Source of the DNA: CAZJUO01 sp964549245
GTDB lineage: Bacteria > Patescibacteriota > Patescibacteriia > UBA10025 > JAHIVO01
DNA: 25,096 bases
NCBI GenBank assembly: GCA_964549245.1
Contig: CAZJUO010000010.1
Span: 1 to 25,096 of the forward strand
Direction of reading: 5' to 3'
Shown: positions 6,809 to 14,431 of the stretch, piece by piece
Layout of the letters: each line of letters starts with the position of its first letter
Numbering within the stretch: the first letter of the stretch is position 1
Position numbers and translations under genes: made by a program
Notes under the pieces: generated by a model
Told to the model about the DNA's origin: nothing
The model's input: only the letters and a program-made list of their open reading frames with translations
The model's database searches: none

Positions 6809-7285
6809 CTATTGCTTTTTAGCTCCTTTATTATTACTTTTTTTACCAATTATTTCAACAGAACCTCCGGCTTTTTCAATAGCCTCTTTGGCAGCCTTGG
6901 AAAACCGGGAGGCTTGTATAATAAATTTATTTTTTACGGCACCGCTACATAATATCTTTATCGGGCCACGCCGCAATGAAGCAAGCCCAGCTTGCTGAAG
7001 GCGTTTTGGGGTAATTCTTTCTCCAGACTCGAACTTTTTTTCTATACTCTGCAAATCAACAGTTTGAATATTCTTATTTGGACTGGTAAAACCGCGCAGT
7101 TTAGGTACCTGCTGTAAATACTGCTTAACACCCCGGCGCAATAATTTATTTTTTCCGCCAGAACGCGATCGCTGGCCTTTCATGCCCCGACCTGCGTAGG
7201 TACCCCGTCCGGAACCGTGGCCGCGACCTATCCTTCTCTTACTTTTAGAAGCGGCTGATTTTAAATTTGATAGTTGAATAGTCAT
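6809..7285 (-). CDS. rplO: 50S ribosomal protein uL15
   Basis: A 158-residue uL15, a large-subunit protein that threads between 23S rRNA helices. It shows the long glycine/arginine-rich N-terminal arm (RRIGRGHGSGRGTYAGRGMK), GGKNKLLRRGVKQYLQQVPKLRGF, and the globular C-terminal half ending in KAGGSVEIIGKK with a short lysine-rich tail. It lies directly after rpsE with a gap of 7 bases; in most bacteria rpmD (uL30) stands between the two and is missing here. Confidence 0.97.
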   Translation of the reverse strand: MTIQLSNLKSAASKSKRRIGRGHGSGRGTYAGRGMKGQRSRSGGKNKLLRRGVKQYLQQVPKLRGFTSPNKNIQTVDLQSIEKKFESGERITPKRLQQAGLASLRRGPIKILCSGAVKNKFIIQASRFSKAAKEAIEKAGGSVEIIGKKSNNKGAKKQ

Positions 7286-7292
7286 AAAAATA

Positions 7293-7796
7293 TTATTTAC
7301 GCAGAGCTTTCACTTGCTCAAGGGTTTTGAGATTTTCTAAGGCTACTATGGCTGCTTTAACATTATTTACCTTGCTTTTTGAACCTAGTATCTTGGCTAC
7401 CACATTTTTTATTCCGGCCAACTCCAGTACCGCACGGATAGCGCCGCCAGCGATAATCCCTGTTCCGGCCGGCGCTGGTTTTAATAACACTCTTGCCCCG
7501 CCAAACTTTTGCTCTGCACGGCTGGGGATAGTGCCGTCTTTAATTTGCACGGTTATAAGAGCTTTCTTGGCCGCGGTGACCGCTTTATTAATGGCGATTG
7601 AAACATCAGCGCCTTTGCGCAATCCCATGCCGACTCGCCCCTTGCGGTCACCGATGACGACACACGCCCGAAAACTCATTCGCTTGCCGCCAGCCATAAC
7701 ACGCGTAACCCTAGCTATATCAATAAGCTTTTGGTCAAACTCATCATTTTTTTTATTGCGCTGCCCTCTATGTTTTGTTGAATGTCGTTTATCCAT
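7293..7796 (-). CDS. rpsE: 30S ribosomal protein uS5
   Basis: A 167-residue uS5, important for decoding accuracy and mRNA unwinding at the entry channel. The N-terminal double-stranded-RNA-binding-like domain is clear (IDIARVTRVMAGGKRMSFRA, VVIGDRKGRVGMGLRKGADV), followed by the C-terminal ribosomal S5 domain (LLKPAPAGTGIIAGGAIRAV, LELAGIKNVVAKILGSKSKVN). A charged N-terminal lead (MDKRHSTKHRGQRNKKNDEF) precedes the first domain. It follows rplR by 14 bases in spc order. Confidence 0.97.
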   Translation of the reverse strand: MDKRHSTKHRGQRNKKNDEFDQKLIDIARVTRVMAGGKRMSFRACVVIGDRKGRVGMGLRKGADVSIAINKAVTAAKKALITVQIKDGTIPSRAEQKFGGARVLLKPAPAGTGIIAGGAIRAVLELAGIKNVVAKILGSKSKVNNVKAAIVALENLKTLEQVKALRK

Positions 7797-7810
7797 ATAG
7801 TTATCTAATT

Positions 7811-8173
7811 TTAGAATGTTAAACCGCCTTCTCTCATGCCATCAGCTAGGGCTTTAACCCTGCCATGGTATTTATAACAACGGCGGTCAAAAACGACAGT
7901 AGTAATCTTAGCTTTTTTTGCTTTTTCAGCCGCTAGCTTACCAACCGCAGAAGCTATTTCAGATTTTGATTTTTTGCTTTTCGAGCTAACCGCCGTATCT
8001 CCTACAGAAACGATAGTCTTACCCGCAATATCGTCTATCAATTGCACACTGATGTGGCGCAAGCTGCGGTATACAGCAGCGCGGGGTTTTTGGGCTGTAC
8101 CGCTAATTTTGGCTTTGGTTCTGCGTATACGAGCTTTTCGGTTTATTGTTTTTCTCTTATTTTTATTCTTCAT
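7811..8173 (-). CDS. rplR: 50S ribosomal protein uL18
   Basis: A 120-residue uL18, which binds 5S rRNA in the central protuberance together with uL5. The basic N-terminus (KRKTINRKARIRRTKAKISG), the PRAAVYRSLRHISVQLIDD segment and the ending FDRRCYKYHGRVKALADGMR are family hallmarks. The start MKNKNKRK is supported by AAAGGT seven bases upstream, one of the clearer Shine-Dalgarno sequences in the cluster. The longer ATG would overlap rplF and add nine residues without family support. Confidence 0.96.
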   Translation of the reverse strand: MKNKNKRKTINRKARIRRTKAKISGTAQKPRAAVYRSLRHISVQLIDDIAGKTIVSVGDTAVSSKSKKSKSEIASAVGKLAAEKAKKAKITTVVFDRRCYKYHGRVKALADGMREGGLTF

Positions 8174-8189
8174 ATAATTTACCTTTAGT

Positions 8190-8741
8190 TTAACCGGCAC
8201 CCGCGGTTTTTACTACCTTACCCGCTTTTCTTCGTATCTGTTCATCCATATATTTTATGCCTTTGCCTTTATAAGGCTCTGGTTTTCGTATCTCACGTAT
8301 TTGGGCGGCAATCTGCCCTACTTGCTGTTTATTAATACCGGAAACAGTAATGACGTTTTTTTCTACCTTTACTTCAATGCCTTCTGGGATCTCAAATTCC
8401 ACTGGCTGCGAGTATCCGACATGCAATACAAGTTTTTTACCGGACATCGAAGCTCGATAACCGACGCCATTGACTTCCAACTGCTTGGAAAATCCCTTCG
8501 TTACTCCCTCTACCATATTAGCCACCAGGACGCGTGACAATCCCCACAGTTCCCGCGATCGTTTCTCGTCTGGTTTTTTTATAGTAACGAAAATAGTATT
8601 GTCTTTCTGCTCAAACTGCACGCGTTTATGAAAAACATCGTTTAATGTCCCTTTAGGCCCTTTTACGGTAACCTGGCGGCCTTCTACTTTTACCTCAACG
8701 CCTGATGGAACGGGTATCGGTTTTTTACCAATTCGTGGCAT
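8190..8741 (-). CDS. rplF: 50S ribosomal protein uL6
   Basis: A 183-residue uL6 with two tandem copies of the uL6 fold, located near the sarcin-ricin loop and the factor-binding site. It begins MPRIGKKPIPVPSGVEVKVEG and contains VTVKGPKGTL, LVANMVEGVTKGFSKQLEVN and GYRASMSGKKLVLHVGYSQP, then the second domain ending in the signature EPYKGKGIKYMDEQIRRKAG. It lies 9 bases after rpsH. The end has only a short alanine/glycine tail. Confidence 0.97.
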   Translation of the reverse strand: MPRIGKKPIPVPSGVEVKVEGRQVTVKGPKGTLNDVFHKRVQFEQKDNTIFVTIKKPDEKRSRELWGLSRVLVANMVEGVTKGFSKQLEVNGVGYRASMSGKKLVLHVGYSQPVEFEIPEGIEVKVEKNVITVSGINKQQVGQIAAQIREIRKPEPYKGKGIKYMDEQIRRKAGKVVKTAGAG

Positions 8742-8750
8742 AGTAATTCG

Positions 8751-9140
8751 TTAATAAATCTCAAAAAATATTTCCCCTCCAAGTTTTTGTTTTTTCGCCT
8801 CTACGTTGGTCATCAGACCGCGCGGTGTAGAAACAATCAAAACGCCAAGTGAGGGCAGAACTTTGGGAATATCCTTGTAGCCCCAGTAAATCCTCCGGCC
8901 TGGTTTGCTGACCCGCTTCAATCCTTTGATAACTGGCTCCCCCTCTTTGTATTTTAGAGATATCAATAGCGTATCTTGAGGAGTTTTTTCAATTTTTTCA
9001 ACCCCAGTTATAAATCCCTCACGCTCCAAAACCTTGGCAATAGCATATTTGATATTAGAATAAGGCACTGCCGCCTCGATTTTATGTATCATCGATGCGT
9101 TTCGTATTCTTGTTAGCATGTCAGCGATGGAATCTGTCAT
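8751..9140 (-). CDS. rpsH: 30S ribosomal protein uS8
   Basis: A 129-residue uS8, which binds the central domain of 16S rRNA early in small-subunit assembly. The start TDSIADMLTRIRNASMIHK and the C-terminal GVLIVSTPRGLMTNVEAKKQ are typical. In the middle is KRVSKPGRRIYWGYKDIPKV. In many bacteria uS8 also represses the spc operon by binding its mRNA; I do not see an obvious mimic site here. It lies 42 bases after rpsZ, one of the wider gaps inside the spc part. Confidence 0.97.
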   Translation of the reverse strand: MTDSIADMLTRIRNASMIHKIEAAVPYSNIKYAIAKVLEREGFITGVEKIEKTPQDTLLISLKYKEGEPVIKGLKRVSKPGRRIYWGYKDIPKVLPSLGVLIVSTPRGLMTNVEAKKQKLGGEIFFEIY

Positions 9141-9182
9141 ACAATTTATTTATTAATTACATTCATTTATTTAATATAGTGT

Positions 9183-9368
9183 TTACCAGCTTGATTTGCG
9201 TATGCCGGGAATTTCTCCGTTATTGGCCAGCTCCCGAAAACAAATTCTGCATAATTTAAAATCGCGCATGTACCCCCGCTGCCGGCCGCAACGCCAGCAT
9301 CGCCTTACTGTCCTGGTCGAATATTTCGGTTTTTTATTTGATTTCGCGATTTTTGATACTTTAGCCAT
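9183..9368 (-). CDS. rpsZ: 30S ribosomal protein uS14, zinc-binding short type
   Basis: A 61-residue uS14 of the zinc-ribbon (type Z) class. It carries CWRCGRQRGYMRDFKLCRIC, in which two CxxC pairs bind zinc, and ends in the usual IPGIRKSSW. The N-terminal MAKVSKIAKSNKKPKYSTRT is basic. The protein sits in the small-subunit head with uS3 and uS10. It has a visible Shine-Dalgarno (AAGGAA about 9 bases before the ATG) that lies in the intergenic gap and end of rplE's neighbourhood, 6 bases separating the two genes. Confidence 0.96.
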   Translation of the reverse strand: MAKVSKIAKSNKKPKYSTRTVRRCWRCGRQRGYMRDFKLCRICFRELANNGEIPGIRKSSW

Positions 9369-9374
9369 ATAGTG

Positions 9375-9914
9375 TTATTCCTTTTTAAAGGGGAAGCCTA
9401 ATAATTGAAATAATAGCATTCCTTCCTTTTTATCTTTTGCGGAAGTAGTAATATTTATTTCTAAACCATGGATTCTTTCGACTTCATCAGAATGAATTTC
9501 CGGAAAAACAATATGCTCCTTAAAACCAAGTGACATATTCCCATGATCATCGACTATCGAACGGTCAAGACCCTGAAAATCCCTCACCCGCGGCAGGGCA
9601 ATGTTGACTAATTTATCCACAAAATCATACATGCGCTGACCGCGAAGCGTCACGGCCACACCTACGGTCATGCCTTCCCGTATCTTGAAAGCGGATATTG
9701 ATTTCCGTGCCTTCTTATATACAGGTTTTTGCCCGGAGATCCGAGTCAATGTATTGACTACCGTTTCTAATAATTTATCATCCTTACTGGCCGCGCTAAT
9801 GCCGCAATTGATAGTAGCTTTTTCCAGTTTCGGCGCTGCTAAGCCATTGGCATATGATTGCTCTTTTACGAGCACTGGCACTACCTGCTGTTTGTATTTT
9901 TCATTTAACCGCAT
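9375..9914 (-). CDS. rplE: 50S ribosomal protein uL5
   Basis: A 179-residue uL5, which contacts 5S rRNA and the P-site tRNA in the central protuberance. Motifs: APKLEKATINCGISAASKDD near the N-terminus, then TRISGQKPVYKKARKSISAF, REGMTVGVAVTLRGQRMYDF, LPRVRDFQGL and the end LEINITTSAKDKKEGMLLFQ followed by LLGFPFKKE. A clear Shine-Dalgarno (AAGGAAG) lies upstream of its ATG, within the end of rplX, from which it is separated by two bases. Confidence 0.97.
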   Translation of the reverse strand: MRLNEKYKQQVVPVLVKEQSYANGLAAPKLEKATINCGISAASKDDKLLETVVNTLTRISGQKPVYKKARKSISAFKIREGMTVGVAVTLRGQRMYDFVDKLVNIALPRVRDFQGLDRSIVDDHGNMSLGFKEHIVFPEIHSDEVERIHGLEINITTSAKDKKEGMLLFQLLGFPFKKE

Positions 9915-9916
9915 AA

Positions 9917-10198
9917 TTATTTCTTCCTTTGGGCTTTAGTTTTAGTCTTGGCTTTCGTAGCCGTAGTAGCTGCTTTCTGAACTTCTGCTCGCTTAACATT
10001 CGAGATATGAATCGGGGCATTATAGCGGACTACCTGACCTTTTTCTCCCATTTTTTTAGGACGAACATTCTTTGCTGTCATATTGATTCCTTCCACGATA
10101 ACTCTGTTCTTTTTCGGCAAAACCTGCAGGACTTTTCCCTTTTTTCCCTTATCCTTACCGGCGATGATTTGCACTGTATCGTTTTTCTTAATCTTCAT
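9917..10198 (-). CDS. rplX: 50S ribosomal protein uL24
   Basis: A 93-residue uL24, an assembly-initiating protein near the peptide exit. It has the KOW motif at the N-terminus (KIKKNDTVQIIAGKDKGKKG, then VLQVLPKKNRVIVEGIN) and the HISNVKRAEV segment. The end is an alanine/threonine/lysine tail (about 20 residues) typical of low-complexity extensions elsewhere in this cluster. A GAGG lies about 12 bases before the ATG. The gene is 4 bases after rplN. Confidence 0.96.
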   Translation of the reverse strand: MKIKKNDTVQIIAGKDKGKKGKVLQVLPKKNRVIVEGINMTAKNVRPKKMGEKGQVVRYNAPIHISNVKRAEVQKAATTATKAKTKTKAQRKK

Positions 10199-10202
10199 AT
10201 AA

Positions 10203-10574
10203 TTATAATACCTCAGGAGCTAATGAAATTATTTTATTATAACCCTGGTTTCTCAACTCCCGCGCTACGGGCCCAAAAATACGCGTACCTTTGGGTTCTT
10301 TGGTTTTATTATTCAGGATAACGCCGGCATTGTCGTCAAAACGAACATAGCAACCATCTGGTCGGCGTATCTCTTTGCGCTGCCGTACAATAACCAATTG
10401 TACTACTTCACCTTTTTTGACCATACCATGGGGTGTAGCTTCCTTGATGCTGGCAGTCACTACCTCACCAATACGGGCGTAGCGCTTTTTATTGCCGCCT
10501 AACACCTTAATAACCATAACCATTTTGGCTCCGGTGTTATCTGCGACTGCTAATTTTGAACGGGGTTGAATCAT
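10203..10574 (-). CDS. rplN: 50S ribosomal protein uL14
   Basis: A 123-residue uL14, a highly conserved interface protein that contacts 16S rRNA and is the docking site for the silencing factor RsfS. It begins MIQPRSKLAVADNTGAKMVM and contains VTASIKEATPHGMVKKGEVV, the FDDNAGVILNNKTKEPKGTR segment and the ending LAPEVL. Length and motifs are exactly those of the family. It follows rpsQ by 2 bases. Confidence 0.98.
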   Translation of the reverse strand: MIQPRSKLAVADNTGAKMVMVIKVLGGNKKRYARIGEVVTASIKEATPHGMVKKGEVVQLVIVRQRKEIRRPDGCYVRFDDNAGVILNNKTKEPKGTRIFGPVARELRNQGYNKIISLAPEVL

Positions 10575-10576
10575 AC

Positions 10577-10822
10577 TTATTTTATTTTCTTGATAATCTT
10601 CCAGCGTTTATCTTTGCTCATGGGTCTGCATTCCTCAAAAACAACCATATCTCCTTTATGAAATTCGTTTTTGGGATCATGAATTTTGTATTTTTTCTTT
10701 ACTTTATACTGTCGGTGGTATTTTGCATGGGTTTTAATTTTTTCAATTGCCACCACTACAGTCTTATCCATGGCATCGCTCACGATAACTCCTTGTAATT
10801 TTCTTTTTTTGCTTAATGACAT
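10577..10822 (-). CDS. rpsQ: 30S ribosomal protein uS17
   Basis: An 81-residue uS17, an OB-fold protein that binds the 5' domain of 16S rRNA. It shows KRKLQGVIVSDAMDKTVVVA at the N-terminus, a central KYHRQYKVKKKYKIHDPKNE segment and the FHKGDMVVFEECRPMSKDKR signature near the end. It lies 23 bases after rpmC, without a clear Shine-Dalgarno. Confidence 0.97.
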   Translation of the reverse strand: MSLSKKRKLQGVIVSDAMDKTVVVAIEKIKTHAKYHRQYKVKKKYKIHDPKNEFHKGDMVVFEECRPMSKDKRWKIIKKIK

Positions 10823-10845
10823 AATACAAACAAATTAGTAACTAG

Positions 10846-11055
10846 TTATTTTTTGGTTATTCGTTCGAGTACCTGCTTTTCTTTTACAACGGTCAGTATC
10901 CGCGCAATGCCACGTTTGGTTTTGCGCAGCTCCCGCACGTTCTTATACTGCTTGGAATCAACTTGAAAACGTATATCCCGCAGTGCTTCACGCTGTACTT
11001 TTAAAAGTTTGTGTAGCTCCTCTTTGGTCTTTTTTCTTAATTCACTTAACTCCAT
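10846..11055 (-). CDS. rpmC: 50S ribosomal protein uL29
   Basis: A 69-residue uL29, a two-helix protein at the exit tunnel and a contact site for trigger factor and SRP. It starts MELSELRKKTKEELHKLLKV and has the family's LRDIRFQVDSKQYKNVRELR middle and KRGIARILTVVKEKQ end. It lies 9 bases after rplP in the standard S10 order. Confidence 0.96.
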   Translation of the reverse strand: MELSELRKKTKEELHKLLKVQREALRDIRFQVDSKQYKNVRELRKTKRGIARILTVVKEKQVLERITKK

Positions 11056-11064
11056 ATAATAAAA

Positions 11065-11472
11065 CTATACTTTGGAAATAAACTTGGTCTTAACCGGTAA
11101 TTTGTGGGAAGCGAGTCGGAGTGCCTCCTTGGCAACGTCTTTTTCAAGACCATCCATCTCAAACAGGACAGTACCGGCTTTAACAACAGCGACATAATAT
11201 TCTACTGATCCTTTTCCCCCTCCCATTGGAACTTCCGATCCATGAAAGGTAACTGGTTTATCCGGAAATATTCTGATCCAGATCTTACCGCCTTTTTGCA
11301 CGGATCTGGTCATGGCTCGACGGGCCGCTTCGATCTGGCGGGAAGAAACCCAGCCTTTTTCCAGTGATTTCAAACCATAGCTGCCAAAATCCAGTTTTGT
11401 CTTGGAAGTAGCGCGGCCTTTTATGCGGCCTTTTTGCCATTTTCTATGTTTAACTTTCTTGGGTATCAACAT
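11065..11472 (-). CDS. rplP: 50S ribosomal protein uL16
   Basis: A 135-residue uL16, which helps position A-site and P-site tRNA. It starts MLIPKKVKHRKWQKGRIKGR and contains FGSYGLKSLEKGWVSSRQIE, AARRAMTRSVQKGGKIWIRI and GSVEYYVAVVKAGTVLFEMD. The loop that is EVRMGKGKG in Escherichia coli, with a hydroxylated Arg, is EVPMGGGKG here, so that Arg is replaced by Pro. It lies 2 bases after rpsC. Confidence 0.97.
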   Translation of the reverse strand: MLIPKKVKHRKWQKGRIKGRATSKTKLDFGSYGLKSLEKGWVSSRQIEAARRAMTRSVQKGGKIWIRIFPDKPVTFHGSEVPMGGGKGSVEYYVAVVKAGTVLFEMDGLEKDVAKEALRLASHKLPVKTKFISKV

Positions 11473-11474
11473 AT

Positions 11475-12146
11475 TTATATTCCACTTGGTTTTTTATTGC
11501 TGGCTGCGTCTTTATCAAAAACCTCGCCTTTGTAAATCCACACCTTGACGCCAACGCTGCCGTAAGTAGTATGAGCTGCCCCCCGGCTATAATCAATATC
11601 GGCTCGTAATGTATGCAAAGGTATGCTGCCCTGGGTGAATTTTTCTTTACGCGCGATTTCAGCTCCGTTTAAACGACCGCCAACGATGATTTTAACCCCT
11701 TTTGCCCCCGCCTGCATAACCTGATCCAAGGCTCGCTTGGTAGCCCTGCGGAAAGGTATCCTTTTTTCCAGCTGTTCAATGATGTTTTGGCAGACTAACT
11801 GCGCATCAAGATACGGCTGACTGACTTCATGGATATTAAGCTCCAATTTATCTTTTTTATCTAAAAACTTTTTCTTAATTTCCTTCTTCAGATCTTCTGC
11901 TCCAGCCCCTCCCCGGCCAATGACAATGCCGGGTTTTGAAGTATGGAGATTCACCGTTATTTTACCGCTTGACCGTTCAATTTCGATTGAGGCGACACCG
12001 GCTTCTCGCAGTTTTTTTTGTAAAAACTTCCTAATATGTATATCCTGCTGGAGAAAATCAACATAACGTTTCTTGGAAAACCATTTAGATTTCCAGCTTC
12101 TATTTATTCCTATTCTAAATACATTCGGATGTACCTTTTGTCCCAT
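11475..12146 (-). CDS. rpsC: 30S ribosomal protein uS3
   Basis: A 223-residue uS3 at the mRNA entry site of the small subunit. It starts MGQKVHPNVFRIGINRSWKS, has a type II KH domain with the IGRGG loop (residues 76-80), and a C-terminal domain with IIVGGRLNGAEIARKEKFTQ, then GSIPLHTLRADIDYSRGAAH and GSVGVKVWIYKGEVF. A good Shine-Dalgarno (GGAG, 9 bases before ATG) is present at the end of rplV. The gap to rplV is a single base. Confidence 0.97.
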   Translation of the reverse strand: MGQKVHPNVFRIGINRSWKSKWFSKKRYVDFLQQDIHIRKFLQKKLREAGVASIEIERSSGKITVNLHTSKPGIVIGRGGAGAEDLKKEIKKKFLDKKDKLELNIHEVSQPYLDAQLVCQNIIEQLEKRIPFRRATKRALDQVMQAGAKGVKIIVGGRLNGAEIARKEKFTQGSIPLHTLRADIDYSRGAAHTTYGSVGVKVWIYKGEVFDKDAASNKKPSGI

Positions 12147-12147
12147 A

Positions 12148-12690
12148 CTATTTTTCTCCTAATCGTCTAGTAAATTTATCTTTAATATTTTTAAAGCCGC
12201 CCAAAGGCTTCTTTTTTTGTTCATCCGGACTGCCTGACTTTTCTTCTTTGCCTTTGGCTTGCTTTTTGACTTCATTGAAATCAACTACTGGGCGTTCTTT
12301 TTCTGTCGCTGTTTTGGTTGCTTTCTTGGCAGCTGTTTTTTTCTGTACTTTAGACGGGGCAAGCTCGTCCAAAATAACGTAGATATGAGAGGAACGCTTT
12401 TGGATCAATCCGGCTCTGCCAAAGGCCCTAGCTCGCCAGCGCTTTAAAACTGGCCCCTGGTTAACCATTATTTTCTTAATAAACAAATTATCCTTTTTTA
12501 GCTGGTTGTTATTTTCAGCATTGGCAATTGCTGACTGAACTAGTTTTAGAAGCGGCCGGGCTGCAGCTTTTTTAGAAAACGTTAACTGGTGGATGGCCTG
12601 TTCTACCGGCAAACCACGGACTAGCCCAGCTACCAGCTGTACTTTCTGGGGTGTCATTCGTAAATATCGTAATGTTGCCTTTGTTTCCAT
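12148..12690 (-). CDS. rplV: 50S ribosomal protein uL22 with long C-terminal extension
   Basis: A 180-residue uL22, which lines the peptide exit tunnel. The core (about residues 1-112) is ordinary: LRYLRMTPQKVQLVAGLVRG, AARPLLKLVQSAIANAENNN, a beta-hairpin region KRWRARAFGRAGLIQKRSSH and IYVILDE. It is followed by about 65 residues rich in lysine, glutamate, alanine and proline, ending in GGFKNIKDKFTRRLGEK. The family is usually about 110-115 residues, so the tail is an added low-complexity segment, on the outer surface by analogy with where the uL22 C-terminus lies. Confidence 0.96.
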   Translation of the reverse strand: METKATLRYLRMTPQKVQLVAGLVRGLPVEQAIHQLTFSKKAAARPLLKLVQSAIANAENNNQLKKDNLFIKKIMVNQGPVLKRWRARAFGRAGLIQKRSSHIYVILDELAPSKVQKKTAAKKATKTATEKERPVVDFNEVKKQAKGKEEKSGSPDEQKKKPLGGFKNIKDKFTRRLGEK

Positions 12691-12711
12691 AGTGGTTTAC
12701 TTTACCAAGTA

Positions 12712-13065
12712 TTATGACTCCTTATCTGCTTTTGATTCTGGCTTTTCTTCAGTGGGTTGGGCCGCCCTTTTTTGTGCTTCAGCCGCCGCTGCCTCTTCCT
12801 CTCGTTGCATGCGCCCACCATGTTTGACAAACTTGCGCGTCGGGGAAAATTCGCCCAAACAATGCCCCACCATATTTTCTACTACATTGACCGCAATATG
12901 TTCCTTGCCGTTATGCACCCCAAATGAGAAACCAACCATTTCAGGAGTTATCACTGAAGAACGTGACCACGTTTTAATAACCGTTTTATCGCCCGGTTTT
13001 AAATTGGAAATTTTTTTAAGTAATTTCGGATCAGTATATGGGCCTTTTTTTAGTGATCGTGACAT
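12712..13065 (-). CDS. rpsS: 30S ribosomal protein uS19 with acidic C-terminal tail
   Basis: A 117-residue uS19 in the small-subunit head. The core (about residues 1-88) is standard: MSRSLKKGPYTDPKLLKKIS, then TWSRSSVITPEMVGFSFGVH, ENMVGHCLGEFSPTRKFVKH. The remaining 29 or so residues are alanine/glutamate-rich (EEEAAAAEAQKRAA...), about 25 more than usual, and probably disordered. It lies 19 bases after rplB. Confidence 0.96.
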   Translation of the reverse strand: MSRSLKKGPYTDPKLLKKISNLKPGDKTVIKTWSRSSVITPEMVGFSFGVHNGKEHIAVNVVENMVGHCLGEFSPTRKFVKHGGRMQREEEAAAAEAQKRAAQPTEEKPESKADKES

Positions 13066-13084
13066 ATAGTTGCTTTATCTAATG

Positions 13085-13921
13085 CTATTTCGCATTTCTG
13101 CGCTTAATAATAAATTTATCAGAATATTTATACTTTTTTCTGGTTTTAACGCCCAAGGCTGGCTTGCCCCAGGGTGTCTTCGGATGCTTTAGGCCAATCG
13201 GGTTACTGCCCTCACCGCCGCCATGCGGATGATCAACCGGATTCATGGATTTTCCTCGCACGGTCGGCCGTTTGCCAAGCCATCTCGTTTTACCAGCTTT
13301 ACCCAGCCGCTGATTTTCATGGTCAACATTCGATACTTGGCCGATAGTAGCCATGCAGTTTTTGTTAAACAAACGTACTTCACTCGAAGGCAGCTTTACC
13401 TGGGCATTTTCTCCCTCAACCACCTGGATTAAAGCGCTTGAACCTGCCGAACGTACCATCGTGCCAGCCGAACCGGGATTTATTTCAATGTTGTGGATAG
13501 GCGTCCCTACTGGAATATTATACAGCACTGTTCTATTACCTGGCTTTATATCAACCTTGTTCTTTGAAGAAATAATTATATCCTCCTTTTTCAGATTATG
13601 CGGGGCAATGATATACCCTTTTTCACCATTTTGGTACTGGATCAGAGCGATCCAGGAAGTCCTATTCGGATCATATTCAAGGGCACGTACCGTAGCGGGT
13701 GCATCCAAACGAAAACGTTTATTATCAATCAATCGGTAATATTTCTTATGGCCGCCGCCCCGATGGCGCACCGTAACAACTCCCCGATTATTACGGCCCG
13801 CTTTTTTCTTTATCGCGGTAATCAGTTTTTTTTCTGGACGTTTTTTAGACAAGCTAGCATGATCGACAATTGAAGCTTTTCGTCGGCCTGGTGTAGTTGG
13901 TTTGTACTGCTTTATTGGCAT
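13085..13921 (-). CDS. rplB: 50S ribosomal protein uL2
   Basis: A 278-residue uL2, needed for subunit joining and peptidyl transfer. It starts MPIKQYKPTTPGRRKASIVD and contains NNRGVVTVRHRGGGHKKYYR, then PVGTPIHNIEINPGSAGTMV, and the diagnostic SMNPVDHPHGGGEGSNPIGL near residues 225-244, which includes the conserved histidine region close to the peptidyl transferase centre. The end (DKFIIKRRNAK) is typical. Full family length, no extension, 21 bases after rplW. Confidence 0.98.
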   Translation of the reverse strand: MPIKQYKPTTPGRRKASIVDHASLSKKRPEKKLITAIKKKAGRNNRGVVTVRHRGGGHKKYYRLIDNKRFRLDAPATVRALEYDPNRTSWIALIQYQNGEKGYIIAPHNLKKEDIIISSKNKVDIKPGNRTVLYNIPVGTPIHNIEINPGSAGTMVRSAGSSALIQVVEGENAQVKLPSSEVRLFNKNCMATIGQVSNVDHENQRLGKAGKTRWLGKRPTVRGKSMNPVDHPHGGGEGSNPIGLKHPKTPWGKPALGVKTRKKYKYSDKFIIKRRNAK

Positions 13922-13942
13922 AGTGATTGCGTCTTGGTGTTT

Positions 13943-14431
13943 TTATAATCCGTCTTGTATTTCAATCTTCTGGCCTTCCGGCAGGGTAATTATTGCTTTT
14001 TTCCAAAACTTTGTTCTCCCTTCGGTTTTACCGTATCTGACATTTTTCCCCGACATGGTCATGATATTTACTTTGAGCGGCTTAAGGCCGTACACTTTTT
14101 TTATTGCTTTCGTTACTTCAATTTTATTCGCCCTTGGAGAAACTTCAAAAGCATATTTATTATACATGCCCAAACTGGATGATTTTTCAGTAACCAGCGG
14201 TTTTATCAGAACTCGATAGGCATTGCCAGTATTCTCTTTTTTTGGTTTGGTTTTCTTTGCTTTTTTGTCGGATTTCTTAGCAACCGTTTTCAATGTCCCA
14301 TCTGGCGCCACAACAGTCTCTTGAACCGTTTCTTTTTCCACAGCGGCTTTATCCTTAGCCTTTTCTTTCTTGGTTGCAGGTTTTTTGTCCGGAGCTGTTT
14401 TTTTCTTTTTTAATTTATCTAAAATACTCAT
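13943..14431 (-). CDS. rplW: 50S ribosomal protein uL23 with lysine-rich N-terminal extension
   Basis: A 162-residue uL23 at the exit tunnel, the docking site for trigger factor and SRP. The uL23 domain begins near residue 72 (YRVLIKPLVTEKSSSLGMYN, FEVSPRANKIEVTKAIKKVY, GLKPLKVNIMTMSGKNVRYG) and ends TLPEGQKIEIQDGL. About 70 lysine/alanine/glutamate-rich residues come before it. The start ATG overlaps the rplD stop in an ATGA, a classic coupling arrangement; the upstream ATG would intrude into rplD and add 16 unrelated residues. The family is normally about 95 residues. Confidence 0.94.
   Translation of the reverse strand: MSILDKLKKKKTAPDKKPATKKEKAKDKAAVEKETVQETVVAPDGTLKTVAKKSDKKAKKTKPKKENTGNAYRVLIKPLVTEKSSSLGMYNKYAFEVSPRANKIEVTKAIKKVYGLKPLKVNIMTMSGKNVRYGKTEGRTKFWKKAIITLPEGQKIEIQDGL

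Noticed and set aside
7327..7800. 157-codon open frame opposite rpsE
   Set aside because: It lies wholly antisense to a certain ribosomal protein gene, has biased low-complexity content and no family motifs, so it is a shadow of rpsE.
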